From the NCBI GenBank assembly GCA_030586765.1, contig JAUQZZ010000104.1:1-6817 (forward strand): 6,817 bases of DNA, written 5' to 3'. Origin of the DNA: Candidatus Brocadiales bacterium. GTDB lineage: Bacteria; Planctomycetota; Brocadiia; Brocadiales; Bathyanammoxibiaceae. The notes beneath the pieces were generated by a model. That model had not been told where the DNA came from and made no database searches. It saw only the letters and a list, made by a program, of their open reading frames with translations. Shown one piece after another: positions 1-5,261 of this stretch. Numbering within the stretch: position 1 is the first letter of the stretch; every line of letters begins with the position of its first letter. Made by a program: the position numbers and the translations under genes.

Positions 1-669
1 GTATTGGGCCTGGGCAGGTTTGGACAGGCCCTTGTAAGTACGTTGGTGGAAGAGGGGATTGATGTCATTGCTATAGATATTGATAAGGAGCAGGTAGAGA
101 AGATGAAAGACATTGCATCCCAGGCCATTCAACTGGATAGGGAAGACGAGGAATCCCTCAGGGCCTGTGGGTTGCAGGAGGTGGATGTGGCAATAGTGGC
201 CATGGGTACCCTGGAGCCCAGTATCATGAACACAACCATACTGAAGAAGATAGGCGTGAAAGAGATAATCGCCAGGGCCACGAGCGAGCTTCACGCCGAG
301 ATTCTTAAGAGCGTGGGCGCCACTAGAGTGGTCTTCCCAGAAAGGGATATAGGCATAAGGGTGGCAAAAAGCATCGCTGTACCCGGTGTGATGGAGTATG
401 TGGAACTGGGAGAGGAGTACTGTCTGGCAGAGATAAAGGTCAAGGAAAAGATGTTGGGGAAGACCATCAAGCAGCTAGACCTCAAGTCCCAATTCGGGAT
501 AAACATCGTCATCATAAAAAAGACAGAGGAAGTTACAGTAAACGACAAGGTCATCGAAAGGGAGCGCATGGTCCTGCCCACCGCCGACTATGTTCTGGCA
601 GAAAACGATGCCCTGGTCGTAGTGGGTGAGACAGAAAAGGTGGAGAATTTTGAGAAGAGGATGAAGTAG
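1..669 (+). CDS. TrkA/KtrA-type K+ uptake regulator (RCK protein), 5'-truncated by window edge
   Basis: Cytoplasmic RCK-type subunit that binds nucleotides (NAD(H) or ATP/ADP) and gates a Trk/Ktr potassium channel. The reading frame is open from base 1, giving 222 visible residues. The Rossmann glycine motif GLGRFG lies at visible residues 3-8, so only a few N-terminal residues are missing. The second beta strand ends with the acidic run AIDID (residues 24-28), the usual ribose-binding position. RCK_N spans roughly residues 1-128; from about 130 (VMEYVELGEEY) a TrkA_C domain runs to the end. The total fits the ~220-aa KtrA-like single-RCK class rather than the ~450-aa double TrkA. Its membrane partner (TrkH/KtrB) is not visible and would be expected upstream. 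An internal TTG at 4-6 could be read as a start but would cut into the Rossmann strand. The family call is firm; TrkA versus KtrA is not resolved. Confidence 0.93.
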   Translation, partial: VLGLGRFGQALVSTLVEEGIDVIAIDIDKEQVEKMKDIASQAIQLDREDEESLRACGLQEVDVAIVAMGTLEPSIMNTTILKKIGVKEIIARATSELHAEILKSVGATRVVFPERDIGIRVAKSIAVPGVMEYVELGEEYCLAEIKVKEKMLGKTIKQLDLKSQFGINIVIIKKTEEVTVNDKVIERERMVLPTADYVLAENDALVVVGETEKVENFEKRMK

Positions 670-694
670 GGGAATTCAAGGGGTTGGGCATTTT

Positions 695-1078
695 TCATCC
701 CTGCTCAGAGAGATATTTCTCTACTGATTTTATAAACTCCTCAGCTTGGTCTAGTATTCTTTCAGCCTCTGCCTGCGTAATGGTTATCTCGTAGCTGTAG
801 TCTCCTACAGCCCTCTTATCAAAGGCTTCACGGAGCCATTCATGGAGCTTTGCCGTTAGTAGTCCTGTCTTCACAAAGTGCTGTCCGAAGGCTGCTATAA
901 CTGCGCTGTGGCTAGAAAAGGATAAATCTTTAGTGAGCAATAGGGCCTGGGTGAGATAAAACATGGCATAATAGGCACGAGAGACAGCAAAATCATAATC
1001 ACCCCTTCTGTAAATCTCTCTAGCAAGATTCAGACTCCTATGTCCCTTCTCTATCAGTTTGTTAATATCATCAGTCAT
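695..1078 (-). CDS. HEPN-domain protein, partner of MNT nucleotidyltransferase (toxin-antitoxin type)
   Basis: 127-aa all-helical HEPN protein, the usual toxin (RNase) or substrate-binding partner of a minimal nucleotidyltransferase. The family signature SRAYYAMFYLTQALL is at residues 33-47. A second conserved stretch, FGQHFVKTGLL, is at 64-74, and a C-terminal helix holds the repeated acidic/aromatic residues at 93-124. Many HEPN RNases carry R-x4-6-H; here R34 is present but the expected histidine position holds Y41 (R-x6-Y), so RNase activity cannot be assumed. The ATG overlaps the TGA of the upstream nucleotidyltransferase gene (ATGA, 1075-1078), which points to translational coupling in one operon. 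It converges with the TrkA-like gene, 25 bp away. Assignment to the PF05168-like HEPN family is confident; toxin activity is inferred from gene pairing. Confidence 0.88.
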   Translation of the reverse strand: MTDDINKLIEKGHRSLNLAREIYRRGDYDFAVSRAYYAMFYLTQALLLTKDLSFSSHSAVIAAFGQHFVKTGLLTAKLHEWLREAFDKRAVGDYSYEITITQAEAERILDQAEEFIKSVEKYLSEQG

Positions 1079-1392
1079 GCAACGCTCTTACCCTCTTTTC
1101 TGACGTTGAGGATAAAAGGACTCCTTCCCTTCTCCAGGTCTGCCTTCTTGATAGGGAGGGCTGATATTACGACGTCATGCTCCAGGGATACTACGCCAGC
1201 AATGGGGCTTATTTTATGAAACTCATTCCAAAAGTCCTTAAAATCCTTGAGAACCACAAGGAGATCTATATCAGAGCCGTCTTCAGCCTCTCCTCTGGCA
1301 CGGGAGCCGTAGAGTATGATGCTGTCCAGGCGGTCTCTGTAAAGGTCTTTTAATCGGCTAGAAAAGGTCTTTAGGGCATCTTGCCAGGTCAT
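1075..1392 (-). CDS. MNT-type minimal nucleotidyltransferase (antitoxin-type partner of HEPN)
   Basis: 105-aa minimal DNA-polymerase-beta-fold nucleotidyltransferase. Members paired with HEPN proteins act as antitoxins, in some systems by adding nucleotides to a tyrosine of the toxin. The catalytic motif is complete: LYGSRARGEAEDGSDIDLLV at residues 27-46, with G29-S30, then D41 and D43, and a third carboxylate D73 in EHDVVIS. The start is placed at 1392 (MTWQDALKTF). The frame stays open to an ATG at 1506, but those 38 extra residues (RPSSGPALGYNRKG...) do not look like this family, and another frame of the same DNA reads more like protein. The SD in front of 1392 is weak (TAGGTAAG), so the start is likely but unproven. 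The stop overlaps the HEPN start by 4 bp. Confidence 0.85.
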   Translation of the reverse strand: MTWQDALKTFSSRLKDLYRDRLDSIILYGSRARGEAEDGSDIDLLVVLKDFKDFWNEFHKISPIAGVVSLEHDVVISALPIKKADLEKGRSPFILNVRKEGKSVA

Positions 1393-1400
1393 TGGCTTAC

Positions 1401-1537
1401 CTATGAAATTTCTTCCAGGGACAACTTTATGTCCTTTAGCTCCCTTTCTGTTATACCCCAGAGCTGGGCCGCTGGATGGCCTCAGTAGTATGGGGAGATT
1501 TGTCATTTACAATTTTTTCAACCTCTTTCCAGTCCAT
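1401..1537 (-). pseudogene. Short ORF broken by a probable frameshift, upstream of MNT
   Basis: Reading leftward from an ATG at 1537-1535, with a good AAGGA site 7-8 nt before it, the frame gives MDWKEVEKIVNDKSPHTTEA then QRPSSGV and a stop at 1453-1451. A one-base shift at GTATAAC restores an open frame reading TERELKDIKLSLEEIS, ending at 1403-1401, directly before the MNT start. The whole span is 137 bp, one base short of 46 codons. Both halves are hydrophilic and helix-prone, and both have the charged composition of real small proteins. I do not recognise the family. It could be the remains of a small antitoxin-like gene or a 28-aa leader peptide. The frameshift is an inference and could also be a sequencing error. 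Confidence 0.4.
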
Positions 1538-1742
1538 GCACATTTCCTTCTAACTCTGCACAGTTAAAAGAACTACTTTAAATTACTCCTTGGGCTATGG
1601 GAGTCAAGGTAAATCTTTCCCACAAAAAGATTGTATTAGCTATAGGGTAGTAGACGTGTGGAGGTTCATAAAGGTTTGCCAAAATACATCTAAGATGGAC
1701 GCCTCTGGCGGATATACTCCAAACTTACGTCAATTTCTATCC
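1538..1742. other. Intergenic stretch with no recognisable gene
   Basis: No open frame here resembles a known protein on either strand. A long plus-strand frame runs through it from 1590 but continues across the promoter and both tRNA-like sequences, so it is not credible. A weak minus-strand promoter for the MNT/HEPN operon is possible (TTGACT at 1607-1602, 16-nt spacer, TAATTT at 1585-1580), but the -10 match is poor. The only definite structure is a small palindrome at 1700-1710. Confidence 0.5.
1700..1710. repeat. Small palindrome CGCC-TCT-GGCG
   Basis: A 4-bp stem with a 3-nt loop inside GGACGCCTCTGGCGGA. It shares the GCC-nnn-GGC core and the trailing GGA with the stronger palindrome at 1814-1830. 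The two look like diverged copies of one short dispersed palindromic repeat. No U-run follows, so it is not a terminator. Confidence 0.45.
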
Positions 1743-1771
1743 TTGACAGTAAAAAGGCTTTGTGATAAAGT
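1743..1771 (+). promoter_or_regulatory. Sigma70-type promoter for the tRNA-Val/thrS transcript
   Basis: A perfect -35 TTGACA (1743-1748) and a 17-nt spacer precede TAAAGT (1766-1771), which matches the -10 consensus at 4 of 6 positions. Transcription would start near 1778, about 90 nt before the tRNA. No other comparable promoter is visible between here and thrS, so the tRNA, thrS and probably infC and rpmI are read from it. Confidence 0.65.
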
Positions 1772-1786
1772 CAAAAATTGCCTAAT

Positions 1787-1863
1787 AAGGCGATTAACTC
1801 AGTTGACTAGAGCGTCCGCCCCAGGCGGACAAGAGGTCCGTACAGTTGCTGTAAAGCCAATCA
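1787..1863 (+). pseudogene. Degenerate tRNA-like copy upstream of tRNA-Val
   Basis: Bases 1787-1814 match the 5' part of the intact tRNA (1869-1897) at 26 of 29 aligned positions: one G is lost and two G become A. Bases 1830-1838 (CAAGAGGTC) match 1911-1919. Between these blocks the anticodon arm is replaced by a perfect palindrome, GTCCGCC-CCA-GGCGGAC (1814-1830). The T-arm is replaced by a short hairpin, TACAG-TTG-CTGTA (1841-1853). The D-stem keeps 3 of 4 pairs and the acceptor stem cannot close. It is therefore a decayed tRNA duplication rather than a working tRNA. Because it sits between the promoter and the true tRNA, it is transcribed as part of the leader. Confidence 0.7.
1814..1830. 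repeat. Perfect palindrome GTCCGCC-CCA-GGCGGAC
   Basis: A 7-bp GC-rich stem with a 3-nt CCA loop, sitting where the anticodon arm of the degenerate tRNA copy should be. It shares its core with the palindrome at 1700-1710. This looks like a dispersed palindromic unit that replaced the arm, or was converted into it. Confidence 0.7.
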
Positions 1864-1870
1864 GTGACAA

Positions 1871-1947
1871 GGGCGATTAGCTCAGTTGGCTAGAGCGCTT
1901 GCTCGACAAGCAAGAGGTCACTGGTTCAAGTCCAGTATCGCCCACCA
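1871..1947 (+). tRNA. tRNA-Val (anticodon GAC)
   Basis: The full cloverleaf folds. Acceptor GGGCGAT (1871-1877) pairs with ATCGCCC (1937-1943), the D-stem is GCTC/GAGC, and the anticodon stem CTTGC/GCAAG (1898-1902, 1910-1914) encloses loop TCGACAA. The T-stem ACTGG/CCAGT encloses TTCAAGT. The variable loop is AGGTC, the discriminator is A, and CCA (1945-1947) is encoded. Anticodon GAC (1905-1907) reads GUC/GUU valine codons. The base before the anticodon (position 33) is C, not the nearly universal U. thrS begins 14 nt after the CCA, so the tRNA must be cut from a common transcript. Confidence 0.93.
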
Positions 1948-1961
1948 TTTTCAGCGTAGCA

Positions 1962-3887
1962 ATGATAAAGGTCATCTTACCAGGCGGAATAGAAAAGAGT
2001 TACAGGGACAATACCACTGTAGGAGAGATAGTTGACAGTGATATGGGAGAGCCCTGGCAGAAGACTGCCATCGCAGGGAAGACCAACGGCACCCTGGTAG
2101 ACCTGAGCTTTCCTATTAATAAAGACATCTCCCTCACGGTTATTACCGAAGGTTCCCCAGAAGGCCTTGAGATTCTGCGGCACAGCACAGCCCACATCAT
2201 GGCCCAGGCCGTAGGCAGGCTCTTTACAGACACCAAGTTCGGTATAGGCCCTACTATAGAGAACGGATTCTATTACGATTTCCACCTCCCTAGGCCTCTT
2301 ACCCAGGAAGATTTAGAGAAGATAGAAGCCGAGATGCGGAAGATTATGAAGGAGGATATAGCCTTTCAGCGTATGGTACTATCTCGCCAGGAGGCTATAA
2401 AGAAGATGGAGGAGGAGCGCCAGCCCTTCAAGGCAGAACTCCTCAGGGATATGGAAGAAGAGAAGGTAAGCCTGTACAGACAGGGGGAATTCCTAGACCT
2501 CTGCAGGGGCCCCCACATACCTAGCACTGGGCGTGTCCCAGCCTTTAAACTCCTCAGTGTGGCAGGGGCCTACTGGCGAGGGAAAGAGACCAACCCCATG
2601 CTTCAGCGTATCTATGGAACGGCCTTCTTCAGCCAGACAGAGTTAGAGGAATACCTGAGGCTGGTGGAGGAGGCTAAGAGGCGAGACCACAGGAGGTTAG
2701 GAAAAGACCTGGACCTCTATAGCTTAAGGGAGGAATGTGGCCCAGGGCTGGTCCTCTGGCATCCAAAGGGGGCGCGCATCCGCAATATAATTGAAAGATT
2801 CTGGTCTGAGGAGCATTACAAACGAGGTTATGAGATAGTCTATAGCCCCCATATAGCCAAGTCAGCCCTCTGGCATACTAGCGGCCACTGGGACTTCTAC
2901 CGTGAGAGTATGTTTGCCCCCTTCGAGGCCGAGGACCAGGAATATCTGGTAAAACCCATGAACTGCCCCTTCGCCATCCTCATCTTCAAGTCTGAGATGA
3001 GGAGTTATCGAGACCTCCCCATAAGGCTTGCCGAGATGGGGACCGTCTACAGGTATGAACGTTCCGGCGTCCTTCACGGGCTCCTCAGGGTAAGGGGATT
3101 CACCCAGGATGATGCCCATATCTTCTGCACCGCAGAACAGTTGGAAGGGGAGATAGTGGGGGTGATAGACCTTGCCCACTATATGCTTTCTTCCTTTGGT
3201 TTTCGACAGTATGAGATAGAACTCAGCGTCAGGGGTAAGGGGGAGAAGGAGAAGTATATAGGGACGGATGAGACCTGGGAGATGGCCGAAAGGGCCCTGA
3301 GGCAGGCCTTAGAGGCGAAGAACCTTCCCTTTTATATAGGGGAAGGGGAGGCCAAGTTTTATGGTCCCTCTATAGACATAAAGATTAAGGACGCCCTGGG
3401 CAGAGGCTGGCAGGGGCCTACTATCCAGGTAGATTTTAACCTGCCCAGGCGCTTCGATGTCCAATATGTTGGCCCTGATGGTAAAGAGCACCAGGTGGTG
3501 ATGGTACACCGCACGGTGCTAGGTGCCCTGGAGCGCTTTCTGGGGTGTCTGATAGAGCATTACGCTGGTGCCTTTCCCCTGTGGCTAGCACCTGTGCAGG
3601 CGAGGCTGATACCCATAACTGATGCGCATAGTGAGTATGCCTATAAGGTGAAGGCCAGGCTGGAGGAAAGGGGCCTCCGTGTCCAGTGCGACACCCGCAA
3701 GGCCACCATGGGTTATAAGGTGCGGGAGGGGATACTTGAAAAAATCCCTTATCTCGTTATCCTTGGAGATAAGGAGGTGGAGAAAGGAACCCTCTCCCTC
3801 AGGAGTCAGAAGAAGGGGGACGAGGGGCATTTTACCCTGGAGGAGTTTTTAACTCGCCTGGAGAAGGAGATTAAGGAGAAGGTTTAA
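1962..3887 (+). CDS. thrS: Threonyl-tRNA synthetase
   Basis: Cytoplasmic class II synthetase that charges tRNA-Thr with threonine and edits mischarged serine. The 641 residues equal the usual bacterial length. TGS domain ~1-62. Editing domain with HSTAH (H74, H78) and the C181/H185 motif (LDLCRGPH). The catalytic core holds the zinc/threonine ligands C335 (KPMNCPF), H386 (DDAHIF) and H516 (VMVHRTVLGALERF, motif 3). Motif 2 is YRYERSGVLHGLLRVRGF at 363-380. The anticodon-binding domain runs from ~537 to the end. The start is the ATG at 1962 (MIKVILPGG), which fits the TGS domain. The 21 in-frame codons before it are translated tRNA sequence and must be excluded. No Shine-Dalgarno is visible in the 14 nt between the tRNA end and this ATG. 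infC follows after 37 nt in the classic thrS-infC-rpmI-rplT order. Confidence 0.98.
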   Translation: MIKVILPGGIEKSYRDNTTVGEIVDSDMGEPWQKTAIAGKTNGTLVDLSFPINKDISLTVITEGSPEGLEILRHSTAHIMAQAVGRLFTDTKFGIGPTIENGFYYDFHLPRPLTQEDLEKIEAEMRKIMKEDIAFQRMVLSRQEAIKKMEEERQPFKAELLRDMEEEKVSLYRQGEFLDLCRGPHIPSTGRVPAFKLLSVAGAYWRGKETNPMLQRIYGTAFFSQTELEEYLRLVEEAKRRDHRRLGKDLDLYSLREECGPGLVLWHPKGARIRNIIERFWSEEHYKRGYEIVYSPHIAKSALWHTSGHWDFYRESMFAPFEAEDQEYLVKPMNCPFAILIFKSEMRSYRDLPIRLAEMGTVYRYERSGVLHGLLRVRGFTQDDAHIFCTAEQLEGEIVGVIDLAHYMLSSFGFRQYEIELSVRGKGEKEKYIGTDETWEMAERALRQALEAKNLPFYIGEGEAKFYGPSIDIKIKDALGRGWQGPTIQVDFNLPRRFDVQYVGPDGKEHQVVMVHRTVLGALERFLGCLIEHYAGAFPLWLAPVQARLIPITDAHSEYAYKVKARLEERGLRVQCDTRKATMGYKVREGILEKIPYLVILGDKEVEKGTLSLRSQKKGDEGHFTLEEFLTRLEKEIKEKV

Positions 3888-3908
3888 TTTCTAAACGACC
3901 CTTAGAAG

Positions 3909-3919
3909 AAGGAGGTGAT
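3909..3919 (+). promoter_or_regulatory. Perfect extended Shine-Dalgarno of infC, selecting an AUU start
   Basis: AAGGAGGTGAT is an 11-nt perfect complement of the 16S rRNA 3' tail. From the end of GGAGG (3915) to ATT at 3925 there are 9 nt, a good spacing. The alternative TTG at 3919 overlaps the SD and lies only 3 nt from GGAGG. The site therefore favours AUU. Confidence 0.75.
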
Positions 3920-3924
3920 TGTCT

Positions 3925-4425
3925 ATTACTCAAGAACTTAGGATAAATGAAAGGATCTTTGCAAAGCAGGTAAGGCTTATAGGTGAAGAGGGTGAACAAC
4001 TGGGCGTTGTTTCTAGACAGGAGGCCCTGGAGAAGGCCAGGGAGCTAGGTACGGATCTGGTGGAGGTGGCACCTCAGGCAGACCCGCCCGTCTGCCGCCT
4101 GATGAGTTATGGAAAGTACAAGTACCGCCAGAAAAAAAAGACCCAACAGAAGCGCCATGTCAGTCAACTGAAGGAGCTGAGGCTGAGACCCAAGACCGAT
4201 GTCCACGACCTCCAGACCAAGATACGACAGGCCAGAAAATTCTTAGAGCGTAAGGATAAGGTCCTGGTAAATATGATGTTCAGGGGCAGAGAGAGGGCCC
4301 ATACAGAGATAGGGAAGGAGATTCTTCTAAAGTTTGCCCAAGAGCTAGAAGATATTGCCAAGATTGAGAAAGATGTGCGCTTGGACGGGAGACGGATGGG
4401 GATGATACTGGCACCAAAGTCTTAA
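3925..4425 (+). CDS. infC: Translation initiation factor IF-3
   Basis: IF3 binds the 30S subunit, blocks premature 50S joining and rejects non-canonical start codons. From the ATT at 3925 the protein has 166 residues, close to the usual 165-180. The N-domain starts TQELRINERIFAKQVRLIGEEGEQLGVV. The lysine-rich linker helix is SYGKYKYRQKKK. The C-domain ends with the typical VRLDGRRMGMILAP. An AUU start is inferred from the strong SD 9 nt upstream; AUU is the known infC start in E. coli, where IF3 represses its own translation by discriminating against it. An in-frame TTG at 3919 would add only two residues (MSI in place of the initiator M). The gene sits 37 nt after thrS (counted to the ATT) and 12 nt before the rpmI ATG, so it is co-transcribed with both. 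Confidence 0.96.
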   Translation: MTQELRINERIFAKQVRLIGEEGEQLGVVSRQEALEKARELGTDLVEVAPQADPPVCRLMSYGKYKYRQKKKTQQKRHVSQLKELRLRPKTDVHDLQTKIRQARKFLERKDKVLVNMMFRGRERAHTEIGKEILLKFAQELEDIAKIEKDVRLDGRRMGMILAPKS

Positions 4426-4437
4426 GGGGTTTTGCTC

Positions 4438-4632
4438 ATGCCTAAGATAAAGACACACAAAGGACTCTCTAAGAGGATAAAGGTAGGTGCTGGAGGCAAG
4501 GTAAAGCACAAGAGGGCCTTTAAGGGCCATCTTATGTCCAGCAAATCGGCTAAGCGCCGAAGGCACTTAAAGACCAGGGGCCTTATCACAGGGGTACAGG
4601 CCAAGAAGGTAAAGAGGCTCCTGGGTCGTTAA
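4438..4632 (+). CDS. rpmI: 50S ribosomal protein L35 (bL35)
   Basis: A 64-aa, very basic large-subunit protein. The start MPKIKTHKGLSKRIKV, the middle KVKHKRAFKGHL, and the end KKVKRLLGR all match the bL35 pattern and usual length (64-66 aa). The ATG at 4438 is chosen over a TTG two codons earlier. It has an AAGGGG site (4424-4429) 8 nt upstream, overlapping the infC stop, so translation may be coupled to infC. rplT normally follows within tens of bases; here 232 bp of repeat-rich DNA intervene. Confidence 0.97.
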   Translation: MPKIKTHKGLSKRIKVGAGGKVKHKRAFKGHLMSSKSAKRRRHLKTRGLITGVQAKKVKRLLGR

Positions 4633-4649
4633 CAAAGGAACTGGCTGGG

Positions 4650-4774
4650 ATGTAGTGCAGGGCTTTAGTCCTGCACGGGAACGCAGTTAGTGCGGGTTTT
4701 CCTTTATTGTATAATGGGTAGCAAGGGCTTTTAGCTCTACCCGATGTTTGCAGACCTAAAGGTCTGCACTACAT
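4650..4774. repeat. 125-bp inverted-repeat element made of three related hairpins (MITE/REP-like)
   Basis: The ends are imperfect inverted repeats. ATGTAGTGCAG at 4650-4660 recurs as its exact complement at 4763-4773, and after two mismatches CTTTAG extends the match (17 of 21 over the wider 21-nt alignment). Each end is itself a hairpin: GTGCAGG/CCTGCAC (4655-4661, 4670-4676) and TGCAGACC/GGTCTGCA (4749-4756, 4761-4768, loop TAAA). A central hairpin, GGGTAG/CTACCC (4716-4721, 4737-4742), carries the similar loop GGGCTTTTAG. No ORF lies inside and no target-site duplication is obvious. A TATAAT at 4710-4715 inside the element lacks a convincing -35. Confidence 0.7.
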
Positions 4775-4864
4775 TATAAAATAGATAACGTGACGCAGGG
4801 TTATGTCCGCACAAAGATTTGTGGACTTTGGTCCTGCCTTTACTAGGAAAGAGGGATTAGGAAA
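4775..4864 (+). promoter_or_regulatory. Possible structured leader of rplT
   Basis: Between the repeat element and the L20 start, several stems can form. GGAC-TTTG-GTCC is a perfect hairpin (4823-4834). TCC-GC-ACAA/TTGT-GGA forms a bulged stem (4806-4825). GCAGGG near 4795 can pair with TCCTGC near 4832 to enclose them; these pairings compete in part. L20 is known to repress its own operon through leader structures in E. coli and B. subtilis, so a regulatory role is conceivable, but no specific L20-site consensus is recognised here. The SD GAGGG (4851-4855) is 9 nt before the ATG. Confidence 0.3.
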
Positions 4865-5227
4865 ATGCCAAGGGCACTAAAAGGCTCAGCAGTAAGGAAG
4901 GCAAGAAAGAGGGTCTTTAAGGAAGCAGAGGGGTATTGGGGCGGCAGGAAAAACCTCTACAGGAAGGTCAGAGAAACCCTCCTTAAGGCAGGGGTCTATG
5001 CCTACAGGGACCGAAGGACTAAAAAGCGGGAGTTCCGTAAGCTCTGGATACTCCGCATCAACGCAGCAGCCAGGCAGAGGGGTCTATCCTACAGCCAGTT
5101 CATGGGCGGACTCATAAAGGCGGGGGTAGAGGTAGATAGGAAGCTCCTGGCAGATATGGCCACAAGCGACCCCGCCGGGTTTGACAAGGTATTCGAGGCC
5201 GCCAAGGCCCACGTCCAGACCGCCTAA
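4865..5227 (+). CDS. rplT: 50S ribosomal protein L20 (bL20)
   Basis: 120-aa basic protein needed for early 50S assembly, binding 23S rRNA domain II; in several bacteria it also represses its own operon. The MPR start, GYWGGRKNLYRKVRE, AYRDRRTKKREFRKLWILRINAAAR (residues 46-70) and GLSYSQFMGGL are characteristic, and the length is standard (117-120). The C-terminal extension rich in Ala/Asp (DMATSDPAGFDKVFEAAKAH) is typical. It is separated from rpmI by the repeat element, so it may need its own promoter or depend on read-through. pheS/pheT do not follow. The extended N-terminus is lysine/arginine rich, as expected for rRNA contact. Confidence 0.98.
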   Translation: MPRALKGSAVRKARKRVFKEAEGYWGGRKNLYRKVRETLLKAGVYAYRDRRTKKREFRKLWILRINAAARQRGLSYSQFMGGLIKAGVEVDRKLLADMATSDPAGFDKVFEAAKAHVQTA

Positions 5228-5240
5228 CAGAAACCACTTG

Positions 5241-5261
5241 AGCGTGTTGAATTCCCACGCT
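5241..5261. repeat. Palindrome AGCGTG-N9-CACGCT with GAATTC core
   Basis: A 6-bp stem (5241-5246 with 5256-5261) around a loop containing the self-complementary GAATTC (5249-5254). No U-run follows, so it is not a convincing terminator for rplT. On the minus strand it reads TAGCGTGGGAATTC and directly supplies the stop codon of the adjoining gene fragment, which suggests the repeat marks a junction. Confidence 0.5.

Noticed and set aside
291..581. Minus-strand frame inside the TrkA-like gene
   Set aside because: Antisense shadow; the composition is not protein-like and the sense gene is clear.
1393..1506. N-terminal extension of the MNT protein to an ATG at 1506
   Set aside because: The extension is unlike the family, and the other frame of the same DNA reads as a better protein; the domain begins at MTWQDAL (1392).
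1676..1764. Plus-strand frame DGRLWRIYSKLTSISILDSKKAL as a gene fragment
   Set aside because: Somewhat protein-like, but short, interrupted, overlapping the palindrome and promoter, and not recognised.
1590..1880. 96-codon plus-strand frame
   Set aside because: It runs through the promoter, the tRNA-like copy and into the tRNA; no SD and no protein family resemblance.
1899..1961. In-frame 5' extension of thrS beginning MLDKQEVTGSSPVSP
   Set aside because: These codons are translated tRNA-Val sequence; the TGS domain starts at the ATG at 1962.
1977..3830. Minus-strand frames within thrS (2285-1977, 2236-2000, 3179-2862, 3509-3309, 3830-3585)
   Set aside because: All are antisense shadows of a strongly conserved gene, with no plausible products or starts.
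4164..4604. Minus-strand frames across infC/rpmI and 5731-5543 opposite tatA
   Set aside because: Antisense shadows of well-identified translation and Tat genes.
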